NCBI GenBank assembly: GCA_017520545.1
Contig: JAFXFM010000020.1
Location: forward strand, 1 to 59,367
Direction: 5' to 3'
DNA: 59,367 bases
From: Alistipes sp.
GTDB lineage: Bacteria > Bacteroidota > Bacteroidia > Bacteroidales > Rikenellaceae
In this document: one piece after another, positions 34,879 to 43,595 of the stretch
Position numbering within the stretch: the first letter of the stretch is position 1
Layout of the letters: every line of letters begins with the position of its first letter
Translations under genes and position numbers: made by a program
The notes under the pieces: model-generated
Database searches by the model: none
Seen by the model: the letters and a program-made list of their open reading frames with translations, nothing else
Told to the model about the DNA's origin: nothing

Positions 34879-35997
34879 CTACAACGCCTCCTCACTCCAT
34901 TTTTCGAGTATCAGATTGAGCGAATCTTGCTGCGATTTTGGCAAGGTCGCTATCGACGGAAGCGCAAACATCAGCGAATCGAAAGTGCTGATGTGCTTGG
35001 CAAAAACCTCCTCGGCGGCAAGTCGCCGACCCTCGGGTAGAGTGTTGCGATACTCCATAAATCTCATTGTGTATAGCCCTCGTGCCAATGCAGCAAATTC
35101 GGTGTAACCACACACCTTTACTCGGCTTAACATCTGGTCGTAGTGTTGATTAAGCACCTTTTTTGCCTCGGAGTGATTTCGTGCGTGATGAGCCGACTGT
35201 TGTGCTGTGTGCAGATATGGCGCAGCGATGGCTATGGCGGCAAGAGCGATAAATGTGATGATCGTAACGACAAATGGGCGTTGGCGAGAGCGGGCGAGAG
35301 CCTGTCGCAACTCGGCGACAGAGCCGTATCGCTTTTCGGGTGCGGAGTCGAGGCAACGACGCACAATTTTACCATAACGCTGTCCGTCGAACAAAATTGC
35401 GATGAGTTTGCCCGCAGAGTATATGTCCGACGATGCCCCTGCGGGACCCTCTCCGCGCAGTATCTCGGGTGCCGAAAAGTCGGCGGAACCACCAACGCAG
35501 CCCTGCCACAAACTATCGTCGCTCACCGAGAGTCCGAAGTCGATAATGCGGGCCGCACCTTTGCTGTTTATGATTATGTTTTGGGGTTTCAGGTCGTTGT
35601 GCAGCAGACCTCTGTGGTGCAGATACTCCACGCCGTCGAGGATATCTCGAAGCACACTCTCGCGGGCTTGGCGAGCGGGATTCGACGCAACAAACTCATC
35701 GAGCGTTTCACCCTCGATATACTCCATAACTATTGCCGCTCCTGCTTCGGTATGCTCCTCGAAGCCGAGTGTTGTGATGATGCTGCCGTGCGATAGGGTT
35801 GAGCCCAACTCATACTCACGACGCAACAATTCGGTGTGCATCGCATCGGGCGAATTTGCCACTTTGAGCGTTACGAATTTCGTGCTGTGGCGTGCTTTGA
35901 GCACACTGAAAGAGCCTCCACGACTTATGGTGTCAAGGATTGCGATATCGCCAAATGAGGTTCCTACCACCTCGTCTATCTCTTTGTAGTGCTCCAT
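34879..35997 (-). CDS. Membrane-anchored Ser/Thr protein kinase
   Basis: A 372-residue protein. It has a kinase domain (about 15-245) with the glycine-rich ISRGGSFSVLKA, a lysine in TLKVA, LLHNDLKPQNIII (HND where most have HRD) and IIDFGLS. A transmembrane helix follows (about 252-270, FVVTIITFIALAAIAIAAPY), then an extracytoplasmic domain of about 100 residues. The key catalytic D, N and DFG are intact. I take the ATG at 35997; a TTG 12 bases earlier is possible. It lies about 50 bases downstream of a putative regulator gene on the same strand. Confidence 0.87.
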   Translation of the reverse strand: MEHYKEIDEVVGTSFGDIAILDTISRGGSFSVLKARHSTKFVTLKVANSPDAMHTELLRREYELGSTLSHGSIITTLGFEEHTEAGAAIVMEYIEGETLDEFVASNPARQARESVLRDILDGVEYLHHRGLLHNDLKPQNIIINSKGAARIIDFGLSVSDDSLWQGCVGGSADFSAPEILRGEGPAGASSDIYSAGKLIAILFDGQRYGKIVRRCLDSAPEKRYGSVAELRQALARSRQRPFVVTIITFIALAAIAIAAPYLHTAQQSAHHARNHSEAKKVLNQHYDQMLSRVKVCGYTEFAALARGLYTMRFMEYRNTLPEGRRLAAEEVFAKHISTFDSLMFALPSIATLPKSQQDSLNLILEKWSEEAL

Positions 35998-36049
35998 CTT
36001 GTGGTGCAAGTTACAAAAAATTGGGCGATTTACGAAATTGAATCGAAAT

Positions 36050-36628
36050 TTAGAGTTTTTTGAGAATTGTCAATCCGTTGTTTATGCCAATCGAGTAGCG
36101 GGCGCAGTGCTCGCCACCGTGTACGAGGTTATCGACAAACAGCGGATAGTTCTTAATCATAATGCTGCACTCAAAGGTGTCGCCCTCTTGCAGCGTGGCG
36201 TTCTTGCACTTTATCGCCTTGAATGCGCGTCCGCCGATATATTCGACAATGCACACACGGTTTGGCAACCAACCTATACGAATGCGGTCGCCGGGTATAA
36301 GTTCTTCGGTTTTGATTGTTACGCCATTGGATACAATCTCCGACTCGCACTCTTTCGGATCTTTGTAGGATTGGCAGAAATCTTTGAAATGGTCGCAACC
36401 GACATAACAGCTCAACACATCGAGGGTGCGCGTAAATACGGTATCGTAACCCGAGATTCGGCCCCACAGTCTACGCAGGGTGTTTTCGGCTAAATGGTTG
36501 CGAGTGTTAAGTTCGATATCTGCTACCAAGTGCGAAAAGTCGGTGCGCGTTTCGAGCGAACGACCAAATCGTTCTTCCACAGCCTTTTTCAGCGCAATAA
36601 TCTCAATGGTGTCGGTTTTAACTGCCAT
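36050..36628 (-). CDS. Putative Bacteroidetes regulator, helical N-terminus
   Basis: A 192-residue protein beginning MAVKTDTIEIIALKKAVEER. The N-terminal half is helical with TLRRLWGRISGYDTVFTRTL and LSCYVGCDHFKDFC; the C-terminal half looks beta-rich (LIPGDRIRIGWLPNRVCIVE). I do not recognise a named family; similar proteins beside kinases are a pattern in Bacteroidetes, but that is from memory. It precedes the kinase by about 50 bases. An in-frame ATG at 36715 is rejected because the extra residues look non-coding and overlap possible promoter boxes. Confidence 0.65.
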   Translation of the reverse strand: MAVKTDTIEIIALKKAVEERFGRSLETRTDFSHLVADIELNTRNHLAENTLRRLWGRISGYDTVFTRTLDVLSCYVGCDHFKDFCQSYKDPKECESEIVSNGVTIKTEELIPGDRIRIGWLPNRVCIVEYIGGRAFKAIKCKNATLQEGDTFECSIMIKNYPLFVDNLVHGGEHCARYSIGINNGLTILKKL

Positions 36629-36798
36629 ATAAATAGTTTTGGGCATTAGTTTCGCACAGTGCAAAACCTGTTTGCTCCCCTGCTTCTCCACAAACAGCCA
36701 CAAAGTTACACACAAATTTAGATAACACCTATTTTAACACCCCAAAAGGGCTAAAAAGGACCGTGTTCCGGTGTCTGCCTTTTCTGCTCGGTAATCAT

Positions 36799-36824
36799 AA
36801 ATCCACCGCCAAGGGCGGGGATTT
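36799..36824. other. Hairpin downstream of the phosphodiester glycosidase gene
   Basis: Stem AAATCC-CCGCC / GGCGG-GGATTT with one bulged A and a 3-nt loop. It is T-rich on its plus-strand side, whereas the nearest gene ends on the minus strand. It is probably a transcription stop for the gene ending at 36873, but the orientation is not ideal. Confidence 0.5.
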
Positions 36825-36872
36825 ATTTATTCTCTATTGTGTAATGTCGTATATAAGTACCTATTATATTAA

Positions 36873-37751
36873 TTATTTGCGCTTGACGACAATACAACTC
36901 GACACTTTGCGTTCGCCGGCGTGATCAAATTTCTTGTTACGGCAAGGATAGCTTACGGTGCCCTGCTCGGCTGTCCACATCGACGATGAGCCTCCACCAT
37001 CGAGGTTTATGGCGTCGCAGAGTCCCAACCACGCACAAATTTTTGTCAATTCGGTAATCGTAACGCCCTCGGCATTGCCCACCGAACGACCATCTACCAC
37101 AATAAGATAGATATTTCCCCTCTTGTCCGTTCCGATGGCAGTACGAGGATGGCGTTGTGTGTATGTGTAGTATGCGCCCACAGGTTTGCCCCCCGCATTA
37201 TCGGCCATACCGCGGGTATAAGCGTCGTGGTCTACACACTTTCCATCGTCGATAAGCACCGGTCCCGAAGCCAAGATATTCTTATATTTTGCGGCATACT
37301 CCGCCTCTTCACCCGCCTTGCAGTAGTCGAGAATGACTTTGCGTCTGCCTACGCACACCAAGCCGTCCACGCGCTCCTTCTCGTAGTCCGCTGTAACCGC
37401 AATCTGCTTGCCATCGAGTTTTAAAAAGGTAGAGGGTTTATCTATGCGCACATCCCAATAGCCGGCATTCACCCCAAAGTCTGCCTCTGCGCCCTTGGCG
37501 GTTACCGAGAGGCGTGTATTCATTTCGGGTTGCACAATCATCGTTTTAAATCGCCTTGGCGAGTAGCGGATAACCGAAATTGTCTGTTTTGAGTCGAGGA
37601 TATTGGTGCGAACAATAGTATAGCCCTTTGCGCCCTTCGGAAGCTTCAATTCGTGGCGAGGTGCCGTAACCAGAGTTATCGAATCCCTGTTTTGCCCTGC
37701 TGCAGACAGGAGGAGCGACAAGGCGACAATTAAGAGTAGACTCTTTTTCAT
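36873..37751 (-). CDS. Phosphodiester glycosidase family (NAGPA-like) secreted protein
   Basis: A 292-residue exported protein (signal MKKSLLLIVALSLLLSAAGQ). It has the NAGPA/DUF2233 pattern: DFGVNAGYWDV, HPRTAIGTDKRGNIYLIVVDG and CDAINLDGGGSSSMW. The family removes GlcNAc from phosphodiester-linked sugars (the human uncovering enzyme) and is also found in bacterial glycan metabolism. The ATG at 37751 begins the signal peptide; earlier starts overlap the promoter. It is divergent from ybaK. Confidence 0.88.
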   Translation of the reverse strand: MKKSLLLIVALSLLLSAAGQNRDSITLVTAPRHELKLPKGAKGYTIVRTNILDSKQTISVIRYSPRRFKTMIVQPEMNTRLSVTAKGAEADFGVNAGYWDVRIDKPSTFLKLDGKQIAVTADYEKERVDGLVCVGRRKVILDYCKAGEEAEYAAKYKNILASGPVLIDDGKCVDHDAYTRGMADNAGGKPVGAYYTYTQRHPRTAIGTDKRGNIYLIVVDGRSVGNAEGVTITELTKICAWLGLCDAINLDGGGSSSMWTAEQGTVSYPCRNKKFDHAGERKVSSCIVVKRK

Positions 37752-37780
37752 AATAGTTGTAATGTTAGTTAATTTTGTTA

Positions 37781-37812
37781 CAAAGTTATCTTTTTTGTGC
37801 AAAACAATCAAA
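37781..37812 (-). promoter_or_regulatory. Promoter of the NAGPA-like gene
   Basis: Minus-strand -7 TAACTTTG (37781-37788) and -33 TTTG (37809-37812), 20 bases apart. It is interleaved with the ybaK promoter on the other strand. Confidence 0.8.
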
Positions 37813-37826
37813 TTTTAATAACTTTG
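37794..37826 (+). promoter_or_regulatory. Promoter of ybaK and the GH2 gene
   Basis: -33 TTTG (37794-37797) and -7 TAACTTTG (37819-37826), 21 bases apart. Transcription would begin a few bases before the ybaK ATG at 37843. Confidence 0.8.
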
Positions 37827-37842
37827 CACTACAATTTATTTT

Positions 37843-38328
37843 ATGGCAAAGCAAAATATCAACAAGACCAACGCAGCACGACTGCTCGACAGAGCGAAAA
37901 TAGGCTACGAGCTTATTCCCTACGAAGTCGATGAGAACGACTTGGCGGCAACGCACGTGGCGGAGTCGCTCGGTGAGCCTATCGAGCGAGTATTCAAGAC
38001 GCTTGTGCTACGAGGCGACCGTAATGGGCACTTTGTTTGTGTCATTCAGGGCGACAAGGAGGTCGATTTAAAGTTGGCGGCCAAGGTTTCGTGCAACAAG
38101 AAGTGCGACCTTATACCTATGAAGGAGCTGCTGCCCACTACGGGGTATATTCGAGGGGGCTGCACCCCGATAGGTATGAAGAAGCCATTTCCAACCTTTA
38201 TCGACGAGTCGTGCTTGGAGTTCGACTACATCTACATAAGTGCCGGTCAGCGAGGCTTGCAGTTGCGCCTTTCGCCCACAGATTTGATTGCCTACACCCG
38301 TGCCAAAACCGAAAAACTAACACTCTAA
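37843..38328 (+). CDS. ybaK: YbaK/EbsC-type Cys-tRNA(Pro) deacylase
   Basis: A 161-residue editing protein that frees tRNA-Pro wrongly charged with cysteine. It begins MAKQNINKTNAARLLDRAKI and has ERVFKTLVLRGDRNG, the lysine-bearing LAAKVSCNKKCDL, and YIRGGCTPIGMKKPFPTFID, the family signature. Length is standard. The GH2 gene starts 4 bases after its stop codon. Confidence 0.93.
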   Translation: MAKQNINKTNAARLLDRAKIGYELIPYEVDENDLAATHVAESLGEPIERVFKTLVLRGDRNGHFVCVIQGDKEVDLKLAAKVSCNKKCDLIPMKELLPTTGYIRGGCTPIGMKKPFPTFIDESCLEFDYIYISAGQRGLQLRLSPTDLIAYTRAKTEKLTL

Positions 38329-38332
38329 CCAT

Positions 38333-40603
38333 ATGAAAAAACTCTTAACTGCACTCTTTTTACTATTTGCATTTGTACTCCACGCCGAGGAGCGAATGAA
38401 TCACGATTGGTTATTCCGCATTGCCAACGATGCGACGGCGGACTACTCTGCCGAGAAGCTCGATTGCAGCGACTGGCAGAAGGTGCGCCTTCCGCACACT
38501 CCTCGCTACGAAAAATACTATCCCGGCGAGCAGTGGCAGGGCATCTGCTGGTATCGCCACACCATCGAGGTTGATAAATTGCGTGGCGAGCAGCTCTGGC
38601 TCAATATCGAGGGTGCAATGAATGTTGCCGACGTATGGGTGAATGGAGTTCATTGTACTCACCACCTCGGAGGTTATCTTCCCGTAGCAGTTGATTTGAC
38701 CAGCCATCTCCACAAGGGCAAAAATAGTATTGCTGTGCGCCTCGATAACAACGACAATCCAATTACAGGCCCACGTCCGATGAAGAAGTTGGACTTTATG
38801 TTCTATGGAGGTTTGTATCGCAACGTATCGCTTATTCGCAAGGGTGAAGTGGCTATAACACACCCATTTATCGACACAACACCTGCCGAGGGAGGAGTAT
38901 TTGTAACCTACGACAAGGTTAGCGAGCGGTCGGCAGATGTAAATGTTGCCGTTTCGGTAGAAAACGATGGCAGGAAGGCTAAAAATATCATCGTGGTAAA
39001 TCGTCTGCTCGATGGCGTGAAGGTTGTTGCCGAGAGCCGCAATGGGCATAAACTCGCAGGCAAGAGCAGAACAACCGTGAAGTCTAAGATGGTGGTTAAA
39101 AATCCTCGCCTTTGGTCGCATCTTTCGCCTGCGCGTTACACCTTGCAGACCACCATTGAGGTAGGCGGTAAGGTAGTGGACGAGGAGAGTCGTAAAATTG
39201 GTATTCGCTCTATTGAGATTAAGGATAACGAGTTGTATGTGAATGGGAAAAAGAGCTTCCTGCGTGGCGTAAATCGTCACCAATGCCACCCGTATATCGG
39301 CTATGCCGTATGCGATAATGCGCAGGTGCGTGATGCTGTACGTATAAAAGAGGCGGGCTTCGACTTTGTGCGTCTATCGCACTATCCACAATCGACAGCC
39401 TTTTTGGAGGCGTGCGACTCGCTCGGCATTTTCGTGCTTAACTGCGTATTCGGCTGGCAATACTTCAACAAGAAGGAGCCTAAATTCAGAGAGTTCTGCT
39501 ATCAGCAAACTCGCGATATGGTGCGTCGCGACCGTAATCACCCTTCGATTTTGGCGTGGGAGGCTTCGCTCAACGAAACAAAGCAGCCTGCCGACTTTAT
39601 TGCCGAGATGAGCCGCCTTGTTCACGAGGAGTACCCTGCACCATATTGCTACTCGGCAGGTTGGCAACGCGGTTACGACATCTACGTTGAATCGCGCCAA
39701 TTCCGCATTTTCAATAACATCAAGGATCACGATGTGCCGCTTATCGTGTCGGAGTATGGCGATTGGGAGTACTACGCCAACGACGGCGGTCTTACACAAT
39801 ATGTTCGTGGCTGGCGACAGAAGCCCGAACTCACCTCGCGCCAACTTCGTGAGGATGGTGAGAGACGAATGGTGCAGATGGTCGAGAATGTTTATACCGC
39901 CCATATCGACAACCTTACCTCGGTAAAGGCTATGGCGGACGGTTTCTGGGTAATGTTCGACTATAATCGTGGCTATACCGCCGAGATTGAGGCCTCGGGC
40001 GTTATGAGTCTCGACCGCCTACCGAAGTACGCTTACTACTACTATCGTTCTTTGCGTCCCGAGGGTGAGCCAATGGTATATATCGCATCGTATCTCGACG
40101 AGAACTCCCCTGAGGAGAAGGCTATAATCTCGAACTGCGAGATTGTCAAACTTATCTCCAACGGTAACGAGGTTGCTACGCTCAATTTCGATACAAAGGC
40201 TACGCCTATGCGCACATTCCAAAAGGTTGCCCTGCCAAATTGCAACAACCTTACGGCGGTCGGCTACCGCAATGGCAAGGAGGTGGCTCGTCATACCGTT
40301 TTAGCCCCCGAGAAGGCGGAGAAGATTGCGCTGGAAGTGAGCAACTGTGGCATAACGCTCGGCAAGAACGACCAAGTCTTTGTCTATGTACACTTGAAAG
40401 ACAAGAACAATACCACGCCTAATTTTACGGGTGGCGAGGTGCGCCTTGCGGTTGAGGGCGATGCCTTCATCGAGGGAGAGAAAGTCTCGCCATTCCGCGC
40501 AGGTGTAGCATCGTTTGTGGTGCGTACAGGCGACAAGGGTGGCAACATAAAAGTAAGAGCCGAATACGGCGCAATGACCGACTCGGCTCAAATATCGTTC
40601 TAA
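38333..40603 (+). CDS. Glycoside hydrolase family 2 enzyme (beta-galactosidase-like)
   Basis: A 756-residue secreted glycosidase (signal MKKLLTALFLLFAFVLHAEE). Order: sugar-binding domain (WLNIEGAMNVADVWVNG), immunoglobulin-like domain, TIM barrel (SFLRGVNRHQCHPYIGYAV, DFVRLSHYPQST), and C-terminal beta domains. The acid/base is E415 (LNET) and the nucleophile E474 (VSEYGDW). GH2 members act on beta-galactosides, beta-mannosides or glucuronides; the substrate cannot be told from sequence. It is cotranscribed with ybaK. Confidence 0.92.
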   Translation: MKKLLTALFLLFAFVLHAEERMNHDWLFRIANDATADYSAEKLDCSDWQKVRLPHTPRYEKYYPGEQWQGICWYRHTIEVDKLRGEQLWLNIEGAMNVADVWVNGVHCTHHLGGYLPVAVDLTSHLHKGKNSIAVRLDNNDNPITGPRPMKKLDFMFYGGLYRNVSLIRKGEVAITHPFIDTTPAEGGVFVTYDKVSERSADVNVAVSVENDGRKAKNIIVVNRLLDGVKVVAESRNGHKLAGKSRTTVKSKMVVKNPRLWSHLSPARYTLQTTIEVGGKVVDEESRKIGIRSIEIKDNELYVNGKKSFLRGVNRHQCHPYIGYAVCDNAQVRDAVRIKEAGFDFVRLSHYPQSTAFLEACDSLGIFVLNCVFGWQYFNKKEPKFREFCYQQTRDMVRRDRNHPSILAWEASLNETKQPADFIAEMSRLVHEEYPAPYCYSAGWQRGYDIYVESRQFRIFNNIKDHDVPLIVSEYGDWEYYANDGGLTQYVRGWRQKPELTSRQLREDGERRMVQMVENVYTAHIDNLTSVKAMADGFWVMFDYNRGYTAEIEASGVMSLDRLPKYAYYYYRSLRPEGEPMVYIASYLDENSPEEKAIISNCEIVKLISNGNEVATLNFDTKATPMRTFQKVALPNCNNLTAVGYRNGKEVARHTVLAPEKAEKIALEVSNCGITLGKNDQVFVYVHLKDKNNTTPNFTGGEVRLAVEGDAFIEGEKVSPFRAGVASFVVRTGDKGGNIKVRAEYGAMTDSAQISF

Positions 40604-40622
40604 CACCTACGGAGCGATAACG

Positions 40623-41606
40623 CTATTTCTCGAATGAGCTCTTCTGTGGGAAGAGTTCTTCGAGAAATTTTTTCATTCTCAAAGCGTCCCCGTCCGTTGC
40701 TCGCTCGGAGTCGTTGGCACAAATCATTATCGGATTGTACTTGCGGAGCTGCTTGTGATAGTCGCGCGAATAGTTATTGATGCAACGCGAATCGTTTGCA
40801 AAGCGGTTTGCGAAAAATGCCTTTATGCGCCCAAATAAGCCTTCAACGTTGTTGTAACGCCCCACCTTACGCATTTTGGCGTGGCCCGAGGCGACCATAT
40901 AGTAACTAACATAGGCTCGGTGCATATCGTTATCTGTGCGGAATCGATTTTGCGAAGTTGCACACCACTTATCTGCACGCAAATTATTCACGCAGTATTC
41001 GTAGTCGGAGCGCAGATAAGCATCGAAATTGTGGTGCGGAGCAAGGTATATTTTTTTGCCAAAATCCTCAACTATATACTCCTGCATTCGGCGAATCATC
41101 TTGTGGTAGTTGCCACGTCGCAATGCTTTCTGGCGATCAAATCGCATAAGACGAACTATCGGCTTATCCCCCTCGAAGAAGATCTCCTTTGTGGTTGGCT
41201 TCACAAAGAGGGTATCATCGTTTCCCAATATGAAATGTTCGCTCAAACCGGGTATGCGATGGATGCAACTCTCTATCGCTGTACTGCTAAATGTAGGCAA
41301 TATCCCCTGCGGCATAATCTCCGAATGGTCTACAATCGAAATTTTGGGGTTTGCGGTGTTGAGCCACGCAGGGCATTGACCGTCAGTTACGATATAGATG
41401 TGGTTTATCCACGAGGCATACTTCTCGACCGAACGCAACGAGTAGCGCAACTCGTCATTGTCGCGCCAACGGGCAGCCCCCACAACCTCCTGCGATTGGT
41501 CGGCACTATCGCCAATGTAGCAATTGCGCTTCGCCTGCCACTCGGGGTCGTTGCCATCAACCCACATATAGACCAAATCGATCTTGAACGCCTCGCCGTG
41601 CATCAC
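40623..41606 (-). CDS. Stealth-family sugar-phosphate transferase (distal copy)
   Basis: A 327-residue cytoplasmic enzyme. It has the Stealth conserved regions: IDLVYMWVDGNDPEW (CR1), RDNDELRYSLRSVEKYA and INHIYIVTDGQCPAWL (CR2), HFILGNDDTLFVKP, and LAPHHNFDAYLRSD. Stealth proteins move hexose-1-phosphate onto glycans, in bacteria for capsule or surface polysaccharide. It overlaps the preceding GT2 gene by 4 bases, so translation is coupled. Confidence 0.88.
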   Translation of the reverse strand: MMHGEAFKIDLVYMWVDGNDPEWQAKRNCYIGDSADQSQEVVGAARWRDNDELRYSLRSVEKYASWINHIYIVTDGQCPAWLNTANPKISIVDHSEIMPQGILPTFSSTAIESCIHRIPGLSEHFILGNDDTLFVKPTTKEIFFEGDKPIVRLMRFDRQKALRRGNYHKMIRRMQEYIVEDFGKKIYLAPHHNFDAYLRSDYEYCVNNLRADKWCATSQNRFRTDNDMHRAYVSYYMVASGHAKMRKVGRYNNVEGLFGRIKAFFANRFANDSRCINNYSRDYHKQLRKYNPIMICANDSERATDGDALRMKKFLEELFPQKSSFEK

Positions 41607-42541
41607 TTAAACCAATTATAAAATTTAACGAAACTCTGGAACAACAGCGGAGTGCGATAATTTACACTCAACTTTGCCTTACTGATAGCCCCCTTCAACC
41701 ACGGAAACTCGGCATACATATCGCAGTCGTGAATCATCGTATGCCACCCTGCACGCAGCACCACTCCATCTGCCACAAACTCCATTGGCGAGCCTTTAAG
41801 GTTGTCTTTGAACGCCTCGACCACACCCATCATATTGCGTGAGGAGGCCACGTGGCGCACACTGCGACTCTGCGAACACATCGCCGCAGGGTTGTCTTTG
41901 CGATAGTGGTACAACGGTTCGGGCAGTTGCGCTATCGACTGTGCGTAGAAAATTATCTGCGCCATCAAACAGATATCCTCGTGCATACCCAACTTCGGGA
42001 AGACGATTTTGTTCTCGGTATAGAGTTTTCGACGGAAACACTTTGTTACCGTATATCCGAACGAGCGATAGTTGAACATATTCTCTATCCAGCGCAGACG
42101 ATTTTCGGCGGTGTAGTGTCGCTCGTGCTTTACGCTCTGTTTGCCTCCGCCATACTCCTTTACGAGGTCAAAATAGACTATATCGGCAGCACTCTGCTCC
42201 GCCTTTGCCACAACCTTCTCGACAGCATCCGTATCGAGCCAATCGTCCGAGTCGGCAAAGAGTATATATTCGCCCTCGGCACGCTCCAAGCCCGCTTTGC
42301 GAGCCGATGGCAGACCGCCATTCTCCTTGTTGATGATAACGATACGCTCTTTGAGGTGCGAGAACCGCTCCTCGATAATCGCCTCCAAAATCTCGACCGA
42401 GCGATCCTTTGTGCCGTCATTTACGAAGACGAACTGAATATCTTCGTAAGTTTGGTTTAAGACGCTCTCGGCAAATTGGGCGATATAGGGCTCAACGCCA
42501 TATATCGGGGCAATCAGCGATATTTTATAGCGATTAGTCAT
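41603..42541 (-). CDS. Family 2 glycosyltransferase
   Basis: A 312-residue GT-A fold enzyme. It begins MTNRYKISLIAPIYGVEPYI, then SVLNQTYEDIQFVFVNDGTKD (donor site) and GEYILFADSDDWLDTDAV (DxD-like metal site). It transfers a sugar to a surface-glycan acceptor. The start at 42541 overlaps the preceding Stealth gene by 8 bases; the stop overlaps the next Stealth gene by 4, giving a tightly coupled three-gene unit. Upstream in-frame codons are read through the preceding gene and rejected. Confidence 0.92.
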   Translation of the reverse strand: MTNRYKISLIAPIYGVEPYIAQFAESVLNQTYEDIQFVFVNDGTKDRSVEILEAIIEERFSHLKERIVIINKENGGLPSARKAGLERAEGEYILFADSDDWLDTDAVEKVVAKAEQSAADIVYFDLVKEYGGGKQSVKHERHYTAENRLRWIENMFNYRSFGYTVTKCFRRKLYTENKIVFPKLGMHEDICLMAQIIFYAQSIAQLPEPLYHYRKDNPAAMCSQSRSVRHVASSRNMMGVVEAFKDNLKGSPMEFVADGVVLRAGWHTMIHDCDMYAEFPWLKGAISKAKLSVNYRTPLLFQSFVKFYNWFK

Positions 42542-43418
42542 TCTCGAATTTCGATTTTTGTGGAAAACGCTCCTCGAAGGCGTTGAGCAGAGCCGTACGC
42601 AACTCCGCGTATCGCTCCTCGGAGAGTTGCACATCGTTGATGCAGACCAATTTATGCGATGGGTTGGTGATAAATTTGCGCAACATCTTTGCTGAGGTCA
42701 TACCTACCGAAAAGTGCTTCTTCGAGAGTCGCTTATTGACAAGTCGCCCCTTCAAGTACATATAGTCGAGGAAGAGGTATTGGTTGAGATTCTCTCCATT
42801 GCGCACCTTCGACATCGAGGTCTTAGCTATCTCCTCGGGCACCGTTGCGCACACCTTCTCGCACTCGCTTTTGAACATCGGTGTACATATATGTTGCGGA
42901 CGAAGGAAACAGAGGCGAGGTTTCAACCCCAAAGCCTTGCGGGCAAGGCGGTCGGAGTTGCGACAAATGCGCTTAAACATATCCAACACAAAGATGTGGT
43001 GCGACATACCCAAAAAACACTTTCCACCCTCGAAGAAATCGGTCTCCTCGCACTTTTTCAACGGAAAGAGGTCGTCATTGAAGTAGAGATACTCTTCGTC
43101 CAATCCTGCAATACGGTGCAGATGCATCTCGATAGGGTTGCAGTTGAACGTTGGGAGGTACTCTTCCGGGATAATATCTTTGTGAAGCACCACGTGCACC
43201 TCATTGCGATTTACCCACTCAGGAACCTGACTTTCGTGCGAAACAACAAGATGAACCTTACGTACGAACGGCATATTCTCCGCTATACCACGAAATAGAT
43301 AGCGCAGCGTACCCCAATCACGAAAACGCTTCTCCAACACAGGCTGGCTGGTGTATTTTTCGTAATCGCTCTGCCACACAGGGTCCAAGCCGTTTACGTA
43401 TGTGATAACAATATCCAC
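42534..43418 (-). CDS. Stealth-family sugar-phosphate transferase (proximal copy)
   Basis: A 294-residue paralogue: MDIVITYVNGLDPVWQSDY (CR1), WGTLRYLFRGIAENMPFVRKV and LVVSHESQVPEWV (CR2), YLYFNDDLFPLKK, LRPQHICTPMF. It shares the Stealth layout with the gene at 40623, and both end in similar tails (FPQKSKFEND / FPQKSSFEK), so the pair probably arose by duplication. It is the first gene of the operon and has a good promoter. Confidence 0.88.
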   Translation of the reverse strand: MDIVITYVNGLDPVWQSDYEKYTSQPVLEKRFRDWGTLRYLFRGIAENMPFVRKVHLVVSHESQVPEWVNRNEVHVVLHKDIIPEEYLPTFNCNPIEMHLHRIAGLDEEYLYFNDDLFPLKKCEETDFFEGGKCFLGMSHHIFVLDMFKRICRNSDRLARKALGLKPRLCFLRPQHICTPMFKSECEKVCATVPEEIAKTSMSKVRNGENLNQYLFLDYMYLKGRLVNKRLSKKHFSVGMTSAKMLRKFITNPSHKLVCINDVQLSEERYAELRTALLNAFEERFPQKSKFEND

Positions 43419-43457
43419 TCTTCTATCAATTTCGCGACAAGCCGCACTTCATCACTA

Positions 43458-43489
43458 CAAAGGTAGCACTTTATTTTGAAAGTAACAAA
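43458..43489 (-). promoter_or_regulatory. Promoter of the Stealth-GT2-Stealth operon
   Basis: Minus-strand -7 TACCTTTG (43458-43465) and -33 TTTG (43486-43489), 20 bases apart; a full consensus match 40 bases before the start codon. Confidence 0.85.
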
Positions 43490-43535
43490 CCTGAATTTGT
43501 GAAAGAGCGTGAAAGGCCTCTTTCGTACAAAAAAA

Positions 43536-43565
43536 GGGGCGACAAATCATAATTGTGTCAGCCCC
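43536..43565 (-). terminator. Terminator of the FGE-like gene
   Basis: Stem GGGGC-GACA / TGTC-GCCCC with a bulged A, followed on the minus strand by seven T. Confidence 0.82.
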
Positions 43566-43595
43566 ATAAAATTAAAGAGTAATTTAAAACTATCT

